A DNA stretch of 5,322 nt from an uncultured Desulfobacterales bacterium (GTDB lineage Bacteria; Desulfobacterota; Desulfobacteria; Desulfobacterales; JAFDCJ01). Position 1 is the first letter of the stretch, and each line of letters starts with the position of its first letter. A program made the translations under genes and the position numbers. Location: NCBI GenBank assembly GCA_945787595.1, contig CALZJV010000457.1, positions 1 through 5,322 of the forward strand, in the 5' to 3' direction. The notes beneath the pieces were generated by a model that worked only from the letters and a program-made list of their open reading frames with translations, did not search any database and was not told the origin of the DNA. Shown piece by piece: positions 1 through 5,254 of the stretch.

Positions 1-1011
1 CAAAAGAGCTCCTGTCCATTGCGCCCACATCGGGATCAATTCAGATGCCTGACCCACCATGGCTTGGGCTGAAATACCCCAATTTGCATATATTTGATCC
101 ACCAGCAGTCCGAAAAGGACACTGCATACAGCGATAGATGATAGATAGATAGCTGTCGCACGCTTGCCCAGGGTACCGACCAGCACTGTCAGGGAAGCCA
201 TATTCGTGGCCGGACCCGCCAATAAAAATACCAGGGCTGCACCCGGGCTGACACCTTTCAAAATAAGGGCTGCAGCAATGGGTGTTGAGGCGGTGGCACA
301 GATATACAGGGGAATTCCAACGACCAGCATCAGCAGCACAGCCGGTAAACCGGGTCCGAGGTACCTGCTGAAGACATCGTCCGGAATTAAAACGGTAATC
401 AATCCCGCCAGCAGCAAGCCGAATAGAAACCATTTGGCAATATCTTCCCACAACTCTCCAAAGGCATAGCTGATTCCGGCTTTGATCTTTTCAAAAAAGG
501 TGTGGTGGCGGCTATGTACCTCCGGATCACAATCATCGCCGCTGCAACAGCCGTCAACCGGGCAGCTGAGATCCGGAATGATTCTGTGGTTTTCCTTATT
601 CCGGCCCAAAAGGTTTTCAGAAAGCCCGGCCACTACAGCTGTGACAAATGCTGCAAAAGGTCTTGCCACCGTCATGACAGGATCCAGCAAGGCGTATGAG
701 ATGGAAATGGAATCCACACCGGATTCCGGAGTCGAAATTAAAAAAGCAGTGGTGGCGCCGTTATTGGCACCCTGTTTGCGCAGCGACACGGCTGCAGGCA
801 ATACACCGCAGGATCACAACGGGATGGGAATGCCCAGAAAGGCAGCTTTGAACACTGAGGCAAACCGCCCCCGTCCCAGGTGCCGGACCACCGAATTCGG
901 ATTGAGAAATACCCGCAGAAAGCCGCTGACCAGCAATCCGAATAAAATATATACCGATGCGTCCAGTAGCAGGTGCCAGGACTCAGACAATACGTTTATA
1001 ATAAACTCCAA
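1..1011 (-). CDS. SO_0444/ArsP-like metal-efflux permease, putative selenoprotein (C-terminus outside window)
   Basis: Polytopic inner-membrane permease (UPF0718/DUF318 superfamily, closest by eye to SO_0444-type Cu/Zn efflux transporters), presumed to export a metal or metalloid. The frame from TTG at 1011 runs 338 codons to the left edge with one interruption, TGA at 814-816 (codon 66). Both sides of it match the family: GIPIPL before and SCGVLPAAVSLRKQGA after, where homologues read PLCSCGVLP. UGA therefore sits on the first conserved Cys, giving U66-S-C68. Later come ISTPESGVDS (about 93-101), a Cys/His-rich loop (C150, C155, C156, C161, H166, H169, H170) typical of a metal-binding loop, then CATASTPIAAALILKG (238-253) and LLAGPATNM (263-271). 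A GGAGGAG ribosome site 6 bases upstream fixes the start. It probably belongs to the regulon of the ArsR gene upstream. Alternatives are a TGC/TGT-to-TGA nonsense mutation or a sequencing error. The family call is firm; selenocysteine is inferred. Confidence 0.8.
771..813 (-). promoter_or_regulatory. Candidate bacterial SECIS element
   Basis: Counting from the base after UGA, bases 2-5 (CCUG) pair with 40-43 (CAGG), 13-16 (UUGC) with 35-38 (GCAA), and 19-23 (GCAGC) with 30-34 (GCUGC). A CU bulge sits at 17-18 and the apical loop is CGUGUC at 24-29. A hairpin of about 40 bases directly after UGA, a bulged U, a small loop with G among its first two bases, and a UGA-to-loop distance within the usual 16-37 bases are the known features of bacterial SECIS elements. 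The fold was made by hand with no energy calculation, and this GC-rich coding stretch can form some stems by chance. Confidence 0.6.
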
Positions 1012-1017
1012 TTATAT

Positions 1018-1024
1018 CTCCTCC
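1018..1024 (-). promoter_or_regulatory. Strong ribosome binding site fixing the permease TTG start
   Basis: The minus strand reads GGAGGAG, then six bases, then TTG. This near-perfect Shine-Dalgarno supports the non-ATG start at 1011 and shows that translation of the UGA-containing frame is still set up for expression. Confidence 0.85.
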
Positions 1025-1036
1025 ACGATAATTTCA

Positions 1037-1106
1037 GAAGACAGAAGACAGAGGACAGAAGACAGAAGACAGAGGACAGAAGACAGAAGACAGAGGACAG
1101 AAGACA
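1037..1106. repeat. Ten-unit heptamer tandem repeat with 21-base higher-order period
   Basis: Ten head-to-tail 7-base units on the plus strand follow the order GAAGACA, GAAGACA, GAGGACA repeated three times, plus a final GAAGACA. The 21-base superunit indicates expansion by copying triplets of heptamers. The array ends 12 bases from the permease ribosome site, so it lies in the leader of the permease message, where it reads as pyrimidine-rich RNA. There are no spacers, so it is not a CRISPR. A change in copy number would alter the leader length without touching the reading frame. Confidence 0.95.
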
Positions 1107-1187
1107 GAAATATAAGGATAGTTATCTGATATTATTAAAATAAAACCACATCTTTTCTTTCTCTTCAATTTGCTTTACCTAATCTTA

Positions 1188-1202
1188 TGTCTTCTGTCTT
1201 TC
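1188..1202 (-). repeat. Inverted copy of the heptamer repeat (two units)
   Basis: The plus strand reads TGTCTTCTGTCTTTC. The reverse complement of the first 13 bases, AAGACAGAAGACA, is identical to bases 1038-1050 of the tandem array. It therefore lies inverted relative to that array and could pair with it in a transcript running from the repressor gene into the permease gene. Confidence 0.75.
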
Positions 1203-1284
1203 GGCTTTGATCCTCTAACTTTCGTTGACGGTATTCTTAAGTTTGTTTTGTGAAATTTTGCCTCATGCGTCTGAACTAATTCTC

Positions 1285-1319
1285 TGACATCTGTCTTCCG
1301 ATGTCTGCTCTCTGTCCTC
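1285..1319 (-). repeat. Degenerate inverted heptamer array abutting the repressor stop codon
   Basis: Read on the minus strand from 1319, the sequence breaks into five consecutive heptamers: GAGGACA, GAGAGCA, GACATCG, GAAGACA, GATGTCA. They keep the 7-base period and GA-rich pattern of the array at 1037-1106 but are diverged and inverted. The ten bases AGAGGACAGA at the gene-proximal end are a perfect complement partner for three places in that array. The array begins at the first base of the repressor's TAG stop codon. Confidence 0.7.
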
Positions 1320-1693
1320 TATTCTCTTACATGCTCCAGGCCGACCGCCAGTAATCCCGTCACATGCTCATCATCCAGCGAATAATATATAATCTGTCCT
1401 TCCCGCCTGCTTTTGACCAGCGCCAAATCTTTCAGCCGTCGCAGCTGATGGGAGACGGCCGATTCGCTCAAACCGGTAAAAGCCGCCAGATCGCAGACAC
1501 ACATTTCAAGGTTTCGCAGAACTATTACGATTTTAAGACGATTCGGATCGCCTAACACCCGGTAAGTTAAGGACAACCGCGCCAGATCGCGATCTGAAAT
1601 AGCCTCTTTGCGGGCCTGTTCAACTTTTTCTAGGTGGACCACCCGAATCTGGCAGCCATCTTCGTCAATAAGCCTGGCTTTGGCGGATCCCAT
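1319..1693 (-). CDS. ArsR/SmtB family metal-responsive repressor, CadC-like
   Basis: Dimeric winged-helix repressor of 124 residues that should release DNA when it binds metal. The fold is recognised by VLGDPNRLKIV (46-56), the helix-turn-helix with SESAVSHQLRRLKDLALV (76-93) and the wing SRREGQIIYYSLDDEH (95-110). Metal ligands of two known sites are visible. For the CadC alpha3N site there are C65 and C67 in MCVCDL, with N-terminal C14 and H20 as possible partners. For the SmtB/CadC alpha5 site there are D108, H110, H121 and E124 with the family spacing (D-x-H, 11 residues, H-x-x-E). This favours Zn, Cd or Pb sensing over arsenic, though metals cannot be assigned by eye. The ATG at 1693 has AAAGGAG six bases upstream. 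The gene lies upstream of the permease on the same strand and is probably autoregulated through the operator at 1710-1729. Confidence 0.93.
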   Translation of the reverse strand: MGSAKARLIDEDGCQIRVVHLEKVEQARKEAISDRDLARLSLTYRVLGDPNRLKIVIVLRNLEMCVCDLAAFTGLSESAVSHQLRRLKDLALVKSRREGQIIYYSLDDEHVTGLLAVGLEHVRE

Positions 1694-1709
1694 AACCTTC
1701 TCCTTTAAA

Positions 1710-1729
1710 ATATGATCATATGTTCATAT
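1710..1729. promoter_or_regulatory. ArsR/SmtB-type operator palindrome
   Basis: ATATGATCATATGTTCATAT is a 20-base inverted repeat with a single broken pair (bases 7 and 14). It resembles operators of SmtB/CadC repressors, built on half-sites such as ATATGAACA. It lies 16 bases upstream of the repressor start and overlaps the proposed -10 box, so binding should block the promoter. The cognate protein is most simply the repressor encoded next to it. Confidence 0.8.
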
Positions 1730-1753
1730 ACGATAAATATTATGATTCGTCAA
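1725..1753 (-). promoter_or_regulatory. Sigma-70-type promoter of the repressor-permease module
   Basis: On the minus strand, -35 TTGACG (1748-1753) and -10 TATATG (1725-1730) are separated by exactly 17 bases. The -35 is close to consensus and the -10 is moderate. Most of the -10 (1725-1729) lies inside the operator, the expected layout for a repressed metal-resistance promoter. The promoter overlaps the start of the kinase remnant on the other strand. Confidence 0.65.
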
Positions 1754-1870
1754 TCATTAATCGCAATGGGTGGATTTCTGATTGCCGTGCTTGCCGCCTG
1801 GATCAGTTTATTAATTTCGCGCCGGATTAGTCGTCCCCTATAGGAAATGAAAAAGGGTGCCGACTATTTT
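1742..1870 (+). pseudogene. Remnant of a sensor histidine kinase (membrane helix and start of HAMP)
   Basis: Read from ATG at 1742, 33 codons give a hydrophobic helix (AMGGFLIAVLAAWISLLI) followed by SRRISRPL, then TAG at 1841-1843, then EMKKGADYF in the same frame. The helix, SRRISRPL and xEMKKGA together are what is found at the end of the second membrane segment and the start of the HAMP linker of PhoR/WalK-type kinases. A single CAG-to-TAG change would explain the stop. Beyond 1870 the similarity ends: no HAMP second helix, His box or ATPase domain follows. Similarity begins at the repressor promoter, suggesting that the metal module joined the remnant there. The fragment is short, so the call is moderate. 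Confidence 0.5.
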
Positions 1871-2083
1871 AATTTAATTAAACGTGTATTTTCCTATCTC
1901 AGCATTTTCTATCATTAACACATATCCACAATTCTAACGGTTTAAGATTTCATTTGAGTATCTTAAAATTTAAGATATTGGTTTTATTGCATATATATAG
2001 CAGAACTATTAAATCTGGAAATAGCGCAATTTAGTTCGCATGCAAAACAGTTTTGGTGAAGATTCGATTCAAGTATTGTATAA
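1871..2083. other. AT-rich non-coding stretch
   Basis: No open frame of useful length and no recognisable protein similarity on either strand. The segment is strongly AT-rich and separates the kinase remnant from the Pho-box-like site. Its only structured element is the palindrome at 1959-1977. A ten-base word TATAGCAGAA at 1996-2005 recurs at 2165-2174 and may be chance. Confidence 0.6.
1959..1977. promoter_or_regulatory. 19-base AT-rich palindrome, possible operator
   Basis: TATCTTAAAATTTAAGATA has 9-base arms around a single central base. The half-site TTTAAGAT also appears as a direct copy at 1941-1948, giving three related half-sites within 40 bases. This layout is typical of a dimeric regulator's binding site, but no nearby intact gene can be assigned to it and AT-rich sequence yields palindromes easily. 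There is no following T-run that would make it a terminator. Confidence 0.35.
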
Positions 2084-2112
2084 CTATCATGAAACGTTCA
2101 TGAAACTGTAAC
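2084..2112 (+). promoter_or_regulatory. Pho-box-like triple direct repeat
   Basis: Three 7-base words lie at 11-base intervals: CTATCAT, GAAA, CGTTCAT, GAAA, CTGTAAC. The PhoB recognition pattern is direct repeats of CTGTCAT separated by 4 AT-rich bases; the words here match 6, 5 and 5 of 7. The orientation would activate a gene to the right on the plus strand. No such gene follows, because the next coding region is the oppositely oriented transposase. The nearby kinase remnant makes a lost phosphate-regulated locus plausible but does not prove it. Confidence 0.4.
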
Positions 2113-2254
2113 ACACAGTGCAATACGCGTTCCAATCAACGTGGCGGTGAGGGGCTGGCGTGTCTATAGCAGAAATAGTCTTGAAAAAATTTTGGCCTTT
2201 TATTGCCTGAAATTCGGCACGCCCACTTAACAGCCAGTCCGCTCCACTGCCTTG
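2113..2254. other. Segment downstream of the transposase gene, probable end of the mobile element
   Basis: No coding sequence seen. It contains an inverted pair GGCGTG (2157-2162) and CACGCC (2218-2223) enclosing an A/T-rich stretch with AAAAAATTTT. The element end on the transposase 3' side should lie here or slightly to the left, but no stretch matches the inverted sequence beyond the other side of the gene, so the boundary cannot be placed. No convincing rho-independent terminator is visible after the stop codon. Confidence 0.4.
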
Positions 2255-5113
2255 CTAAGCACCGCTTTTACCGCTAGTTTTATCATTCATCTTACAAAAC
2301 TGAGTCCGCTTCATCTTTATGGCGGCGGCGTTTTTCGCTGCTGATCCGCTGATAAGTGTTATATCTCGTCTTTTATACGTTCGTTTTCCAAAGTGGTCAA
2401 GATCAAGCTCCTCAGAAAGCAGAAATTTGAAGAATGACTTTTTTTGAAAACGACAGGCTTGTTTTACACCAAGAAGAATTAGGTAATTTTTCATGACGGG
2501 AGCCACGAAATGCATTGAGATAGCCCGCTGTTTTGCCACATGCCTAATTGCTCTCTCCGCCAAATTATTATGCCAGGATATTCCATCAATCTCAAGAAAG
2601 GTGAACAAGCTATCTCGATATCGAACAAATCGTTTTTGATATTTGTTGACAATCTCTGACTTGTAGTGCCTAACGGTAATCACTTGATTGTAAAATTTAT
2701 CCACGTCTTTTGCATATTTATGAAGGTGGTAGCGTTTTACGCCATACTTTTGGACAGATACCATAATCGGAACGATCAAATTCTTTATCTTTAAGGCAAA
2801 ACCTTCAAATTCAGAATCAAAAGGAGCTTCCAACAGATCAGTATTCAAATCTCGTATCAAATGAACCCAGCACTTTTGTTGTGTGCATGGGATCGCATCA
2901 TAGCCTGGATAAAAGTCAGAAATCAAGACGCCCGTATAATCAGTGAGCAATTCATGGACGATTGTCGGTTCTCTGGTTTCTGTTAACCGAAAGAGCACAT
3001 GTTTTCCATCAGTAAATACCCAGACGTACTGATTCACGCCTTTCACACAGATTGCCGTCTCATCAGCATGGATAAACGGACTTTTCAGGAGATGCTGAAT
3101 AATAATTTCCTCAGTTTTTGTATAGTAGGCCCCAAGCTCTTTAACAAAGTTAATAAAAGTTCCTCTATTCACATCTTCACCGAAATATTCTTTTGCCGCT
3201 TCACGGATACTATTATAGGGTAAACGGAGTCCCACACGTTGATAAACCGCCCAAGCTTTAAATCCGTGACCATAGATCTGGTGATGGCGATATTTGAGGA
3301 TGCCTGAGGGGGAACGATGTCGATAGCACTGTCTACAATATCCTTGTGCTCCAACATACTTCGTCAGTGTTTTTTTGATGCCGCTTCTGGTTGAGACAAT
3401 ATCGATGATCACTCGTGTCGCTGTCTTATTCGTCGCAAAAAGTTTATGCCCGCACACAGAGCATAATTTTTCCCGAGGCACTTTAATCACACGAGTGGCC
3501 TTCAGGTGTGCAAGTACACGTTTTTCTTTCGATTTGTAGGCCCCATAGCTTTTGTTTTTGTGCTTCTGCTCTTGAGATGTAAACCGCTTTTCACTTTGAG
3601 CAAAACTGATTTTCTTATGCTCATATGCCAAATACGACATTTTTAAAATATCATTAAATTGCTCATGAACCTCCTGCCCGACCACAGATCTTGGCTGTTT
3701 TCGCTTGTCGGCAAAGTCAACATCATCTAAAGTTGCGGATGACAATGCAATTTCATAGAGTTTTGTAACTACTTTCTCAAGTGCATAACAATCTTCAGCA
3801 TTATATGTAAGCAAGCGTTTCTTATACTGAGTGTCATGGGTTTGTTCCCAATAGTGTCGCCATACAAGACTTTGTAAACCGGAAGCATTCGGTGCTGTCC
3901 ATGTGGCTCCAAGAAACGCTCCTAGATCTTTCAGACTGTTTGAATAGACAGGAAAATACACTTTAGCATGGATATATGAATTCACATTGACTAAACGCTT
4001 TTCCATAAATTCATTATCAGTTTCATAGCGTTTTGCGAGTTTGGCAAACGCCTTTGGCTCATAACTGCCATAATGGTAGATCGGCGTACCTGCAAACAGT
4101 TCCAATTTTTTAAGAAATGCATGCCACATAACTTCTTCGTCATGAGGGGCATCAGCCCAGAAAGGGTAATAAGTGGACTTCTCTCCGTCACAAACTAACA
4201 AGCCAATAAGATAGTACAGTTGTTGATCTGGAACCCCTTCAATATCAACCATAAGTTCAACGGGCTGTTTGGCGATAATGGGCAACTCTTGCACATACAT
4301 TTTATTCTCTCGTAGAGATAGTGCCTGTAGCTCGATATTGTGGGTGAGTACATGTTTCTTCGCCCGCTTCCTGGGCCTTCTCGGTTTGAATACAAATGAA
4401 AGCTGCTTGATAGTAAAAATGCCTTTCTTTTCATACTTGGAAATAGTTTTAGCTGTAACTCGATCCAACAGACTGGGGTTGTCATCTTGTTGGGCTTTCG
4501 ATTTACAGTGGTGTCGAAACTGACAGATCGGGCAAGACCGGTTTAAAACAAGAGGAGGCGGATCTGAAGAATCGATTTTCCATTGTCGTATTTCCCGTAT
4601 AGGATCATAAAGGGGGATACACGCATTTCCTAATTTCATACGATGAGATCTTCCATCGAGCGTAACAATAGTTGCACATTCTGGAGAAAAAGCCTGAATC
4701 TGTTCCAAAACAGTACACGCAAATATGGCTTCAAGCCGTTGTCGCTTAGTAATTCTGTAGCTCCCTACACAGATTGTCGGCTCGTAGTAGAAGTTACCAA
4801 GGCATGATTCTCCCTGTACTTTGCTCAGTACAGCACAAAAAACTTCCAAATCATCAATTGCCAATGTCGCATTGAGAAGAAAATTATCACCATTTTCAAG
4901 CCGAGTTTTTTCATGATCCTGGGCTTCAGGATGTTTTTGAATGAAGCTATGCAAGTATTGACGCAGGTTATTCTCGGCTTGCAATTCAAGAATTTGAGCA
5001 TACTCATGAGGCACCCCTTGATGGGCCGAACACATCAAAAGAAAGGCTTTAGTAGGACAATCAGTATAGGCGACAATTGCCTCCGCTGTTATCTTTCTCT
5101 GTTCCATTTCCAT
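2255..5113 (-). CDS. TM0106-type RecB/Cas4-like nuclease + DEDD exonuclease + IS66-type transposase fusion
   Basis: A single open frame of 952 residues. Residues 1-205 resemble TM0106-family RecB/Cas4-like proteins: C19 in YTDCPTK and C194, C197, C203 in CPICQFRHHC form a four-Cys Fe-S signature. A basic linker (about 244-254) follows. Residues 286-455 are an RNase H-like exonuclease domain, with D290/E292 in VDIEG, HYGSYEPKAF (347-356), NSLKDLGAFLG (392-402) and D441 in YNAEDCYAL. A zinc ribbon follows (C551, C554, C593, C596). Residues about 610-900 are an IS66 TnpC-type catalytic core: D684 in HADET, D733 in SDFYPGYD, CWVHLIRDL (748-756) and E853 in NNLAERAIR, so the DDE triad is complete. 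IS66 TnpC alone is usually about 500 residues, so the front half is an addition. ATG at 5113 is chosen; ATG at 5105-5107 is nearly as good and neither has a clear Shine-Dalgarno. No TnpA or TnpB partner is visible. Transposition activity is inferred from intact motifs. Confidence 0.9.
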   Translation of the reverse strand: MEMEQRKITAEAIVAYTDCPTKAFLLMCSAHQGVPHEYAQILELQAENNLRQYLHSFIQKHPEAQDHEKTRLENGDNFLLNATLAIDDLEVFCAVLSKVQGESCLGNFYYEPTICVGSYRITKRQRLEAIFACTVLEQIQAFSPECATIVTLDGRSHRMKLGNACIPLYDPIREIRQWKIDSSDPPPLVLNRSCPICQFRHHCKSKAQQDDNPSLLDRVTAKTISKYEKKGIFTIKQLSFVFKPRRPRKRAKKHVLTHNIELQALSLRENKMYVQELPIIAKQPVELMVDIEGVPDQQLYYLIGLLVCDGEKSTYYPFWADAPHDEEVMWHAFLKKLELFAGTPIYHYGSYEPKAFAKLAKRYETDNEFMEKRLVNVNSYIHAKVYFPVYSNSLKDLGAFLGATWTAPNASGLQSLVWRHYWEQTHDTQYKKRLLTYNAEDCYALEKVVTKLYEIALSSATLDDVDFADKRKQPRSVVGQEVHEQFNDILKMSYLAYEHKKISFAQSEKRFTSQEQKHKNKSYGAYKSKEKRVLAHLKATRVIKVPREKLCSVCGHKLFATNKTATRVIIDIVSTRSGIKKTLTKYVGAQGYCRQCYRHRSPSGILKYRHHQIYGHGFKAWAVYQRVGLRLPYNSIREAAKEYFGEDVNRGTFINFVKELGAYYTKTEEIIIQHLLKSPFIHADETAICVKGVNQYVWVFTDGKHVLFRLTETREPTIVHELLTDYTGVLISDFYPGYDAIPCTQQKCWVHLIRDLNTDLLEAPFDSEFEGFALKIKNLIVPIMVSVQKYGVKRYHLHKYAKDVDKFYNQVITVRHYKSEIVNKYQKRFVRYRDSLFTFLEIDGISWHNNLAERAIRHVAKQRAISMHFVAPVMKNYLILLGVKQACRFQKKSFFKFLLSEELDLDHFGKRTYKRRDITLISGSAAKNAAAIKMKRTQFCKMNDKTSGKSGA

Positions 5114-5123
5114 AAGCTTTTAG

Positions 5124-5162
5124 GAAACCACAATGGTGCTTAACCAGTGATTGCGTGGTTTC
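5124..5162 (-). promoter_or_regulatory. Leader hairpin upstream of the transposase start
   Basis: GAAACCAC (5124-5131) and GTGGTTTC (5155-5162) are perfect 8-base inverted arms; inside, GGT (5135-5137) and ACC (5143-5145) can extend the structure. It begins 11 bases before the ATG, between the proposed promoter and the start, so in mRNA it would lie across the ribosome-loading area. Several insertion sequences use such leader structures to limit transposase translation from read-through transcripts; that role here is inference. Confidence 0.5.
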
Positions 5163-5206
5163 TGTATATGTTCCAGATCTACTATCTCTTGTTAGTAAAA
5201 TTTGCT

Positions 5207-5236
5207 GTTTTAATGGTTTTCCTGAGCTATTGTCAA
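5207..5236 (-). promoter_or_regulatory. Candidate promoter of the transposase gene
   Basis: On the minus strand a perfect -35 TTGACA (5231-5236) is followed 18 bases later by TAAAAC (5207-5212), a four-of-six match to the -10 consensus. The -35 lies within the palindrome CTATTGTCAATAG (5227-5239), which could also be a regulator site. The spacing is one base longer than ideal. Confidence 0.4.
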
Positions 5237-5254
5237 TAGTTGTGTATGAGAAAA

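Larger units (their letters stand above)
2255..5236 (-). mobile_element. IS66-related insertion element, ends not resolved
   Basis: Defined by the intact transposase gene with its proposed promoter. The reported limits are the gene and promoter, not the element ends. Comparison by eye of the flanks (about 2113-2254 and 5114-5322) gave no terminal inverted repeat longer than six bases and no convincing 8-base target duplication. Canonical IS66 elements carry tnpA, tnpB and tnpC; only the tnpC-like part is present here, as in single-gene IS66 derivatives. Confidence 0.6.

Noticed and set aside
1..816. Frameshifted or decayed permease pseudogene
   Set aside because: There is no shift of frame and only one stop in 338 codons, exactly at a conserved Cys and followed by a SECIS-like hairpin. 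A simple nonsense mutation remains possible but is the weaker reading.
814..1011. Stand-alone 65-residue membrane protein
   Set aside because: Its sequence is the N-terminal part of the permease, and the same frame continues with family motifs right after the TGA, so it is not a separate gene.
1037..1106. CRISPR array
   Set aside because: Seven-base units directly abut with no spacers; it is a simple tandem repeat.
482..1129. Long plus-strand open frame of 215 codons
   Set aside because: It is the antisense of the permease, whose minus-strand translation gives clear family motifs throughout. Its C-terminal end simply translates the heptamer repeats.
1748..1753. Short sequences resembling tRNA or other RNA genes in 1694-2254
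   Set aside because: No cloverleaf, anticodon arm or TTCGANTC-type T-loop with a matching acceptor stem could be assembled; GATTCGATTC at 2061-2070 has no supporting stems.
1841..1843. TAG in the kinase fragment as a pyrrolysine codon or read-through site
   Set aside because: The similarity ends about nine codons later and the rest of the kinase is missing, so decay explains it better.
2157..2223. Rho-independent terminator or element end from GGCGTG/CACGCC
   Set aside because: Arms are only six bases with a 55-base loop and no T-run in the right place, and no copy lies at the other flank.
2999..3223. Small open frames on either strand inside 2255-5113 (for example 2999-3223 plus, 3991-4191 minus, 4195-4485 minus)
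   Set aside because: They overlap the 952-residue fusion in other frames, have no recognisable motifs and lack ribosome sites.
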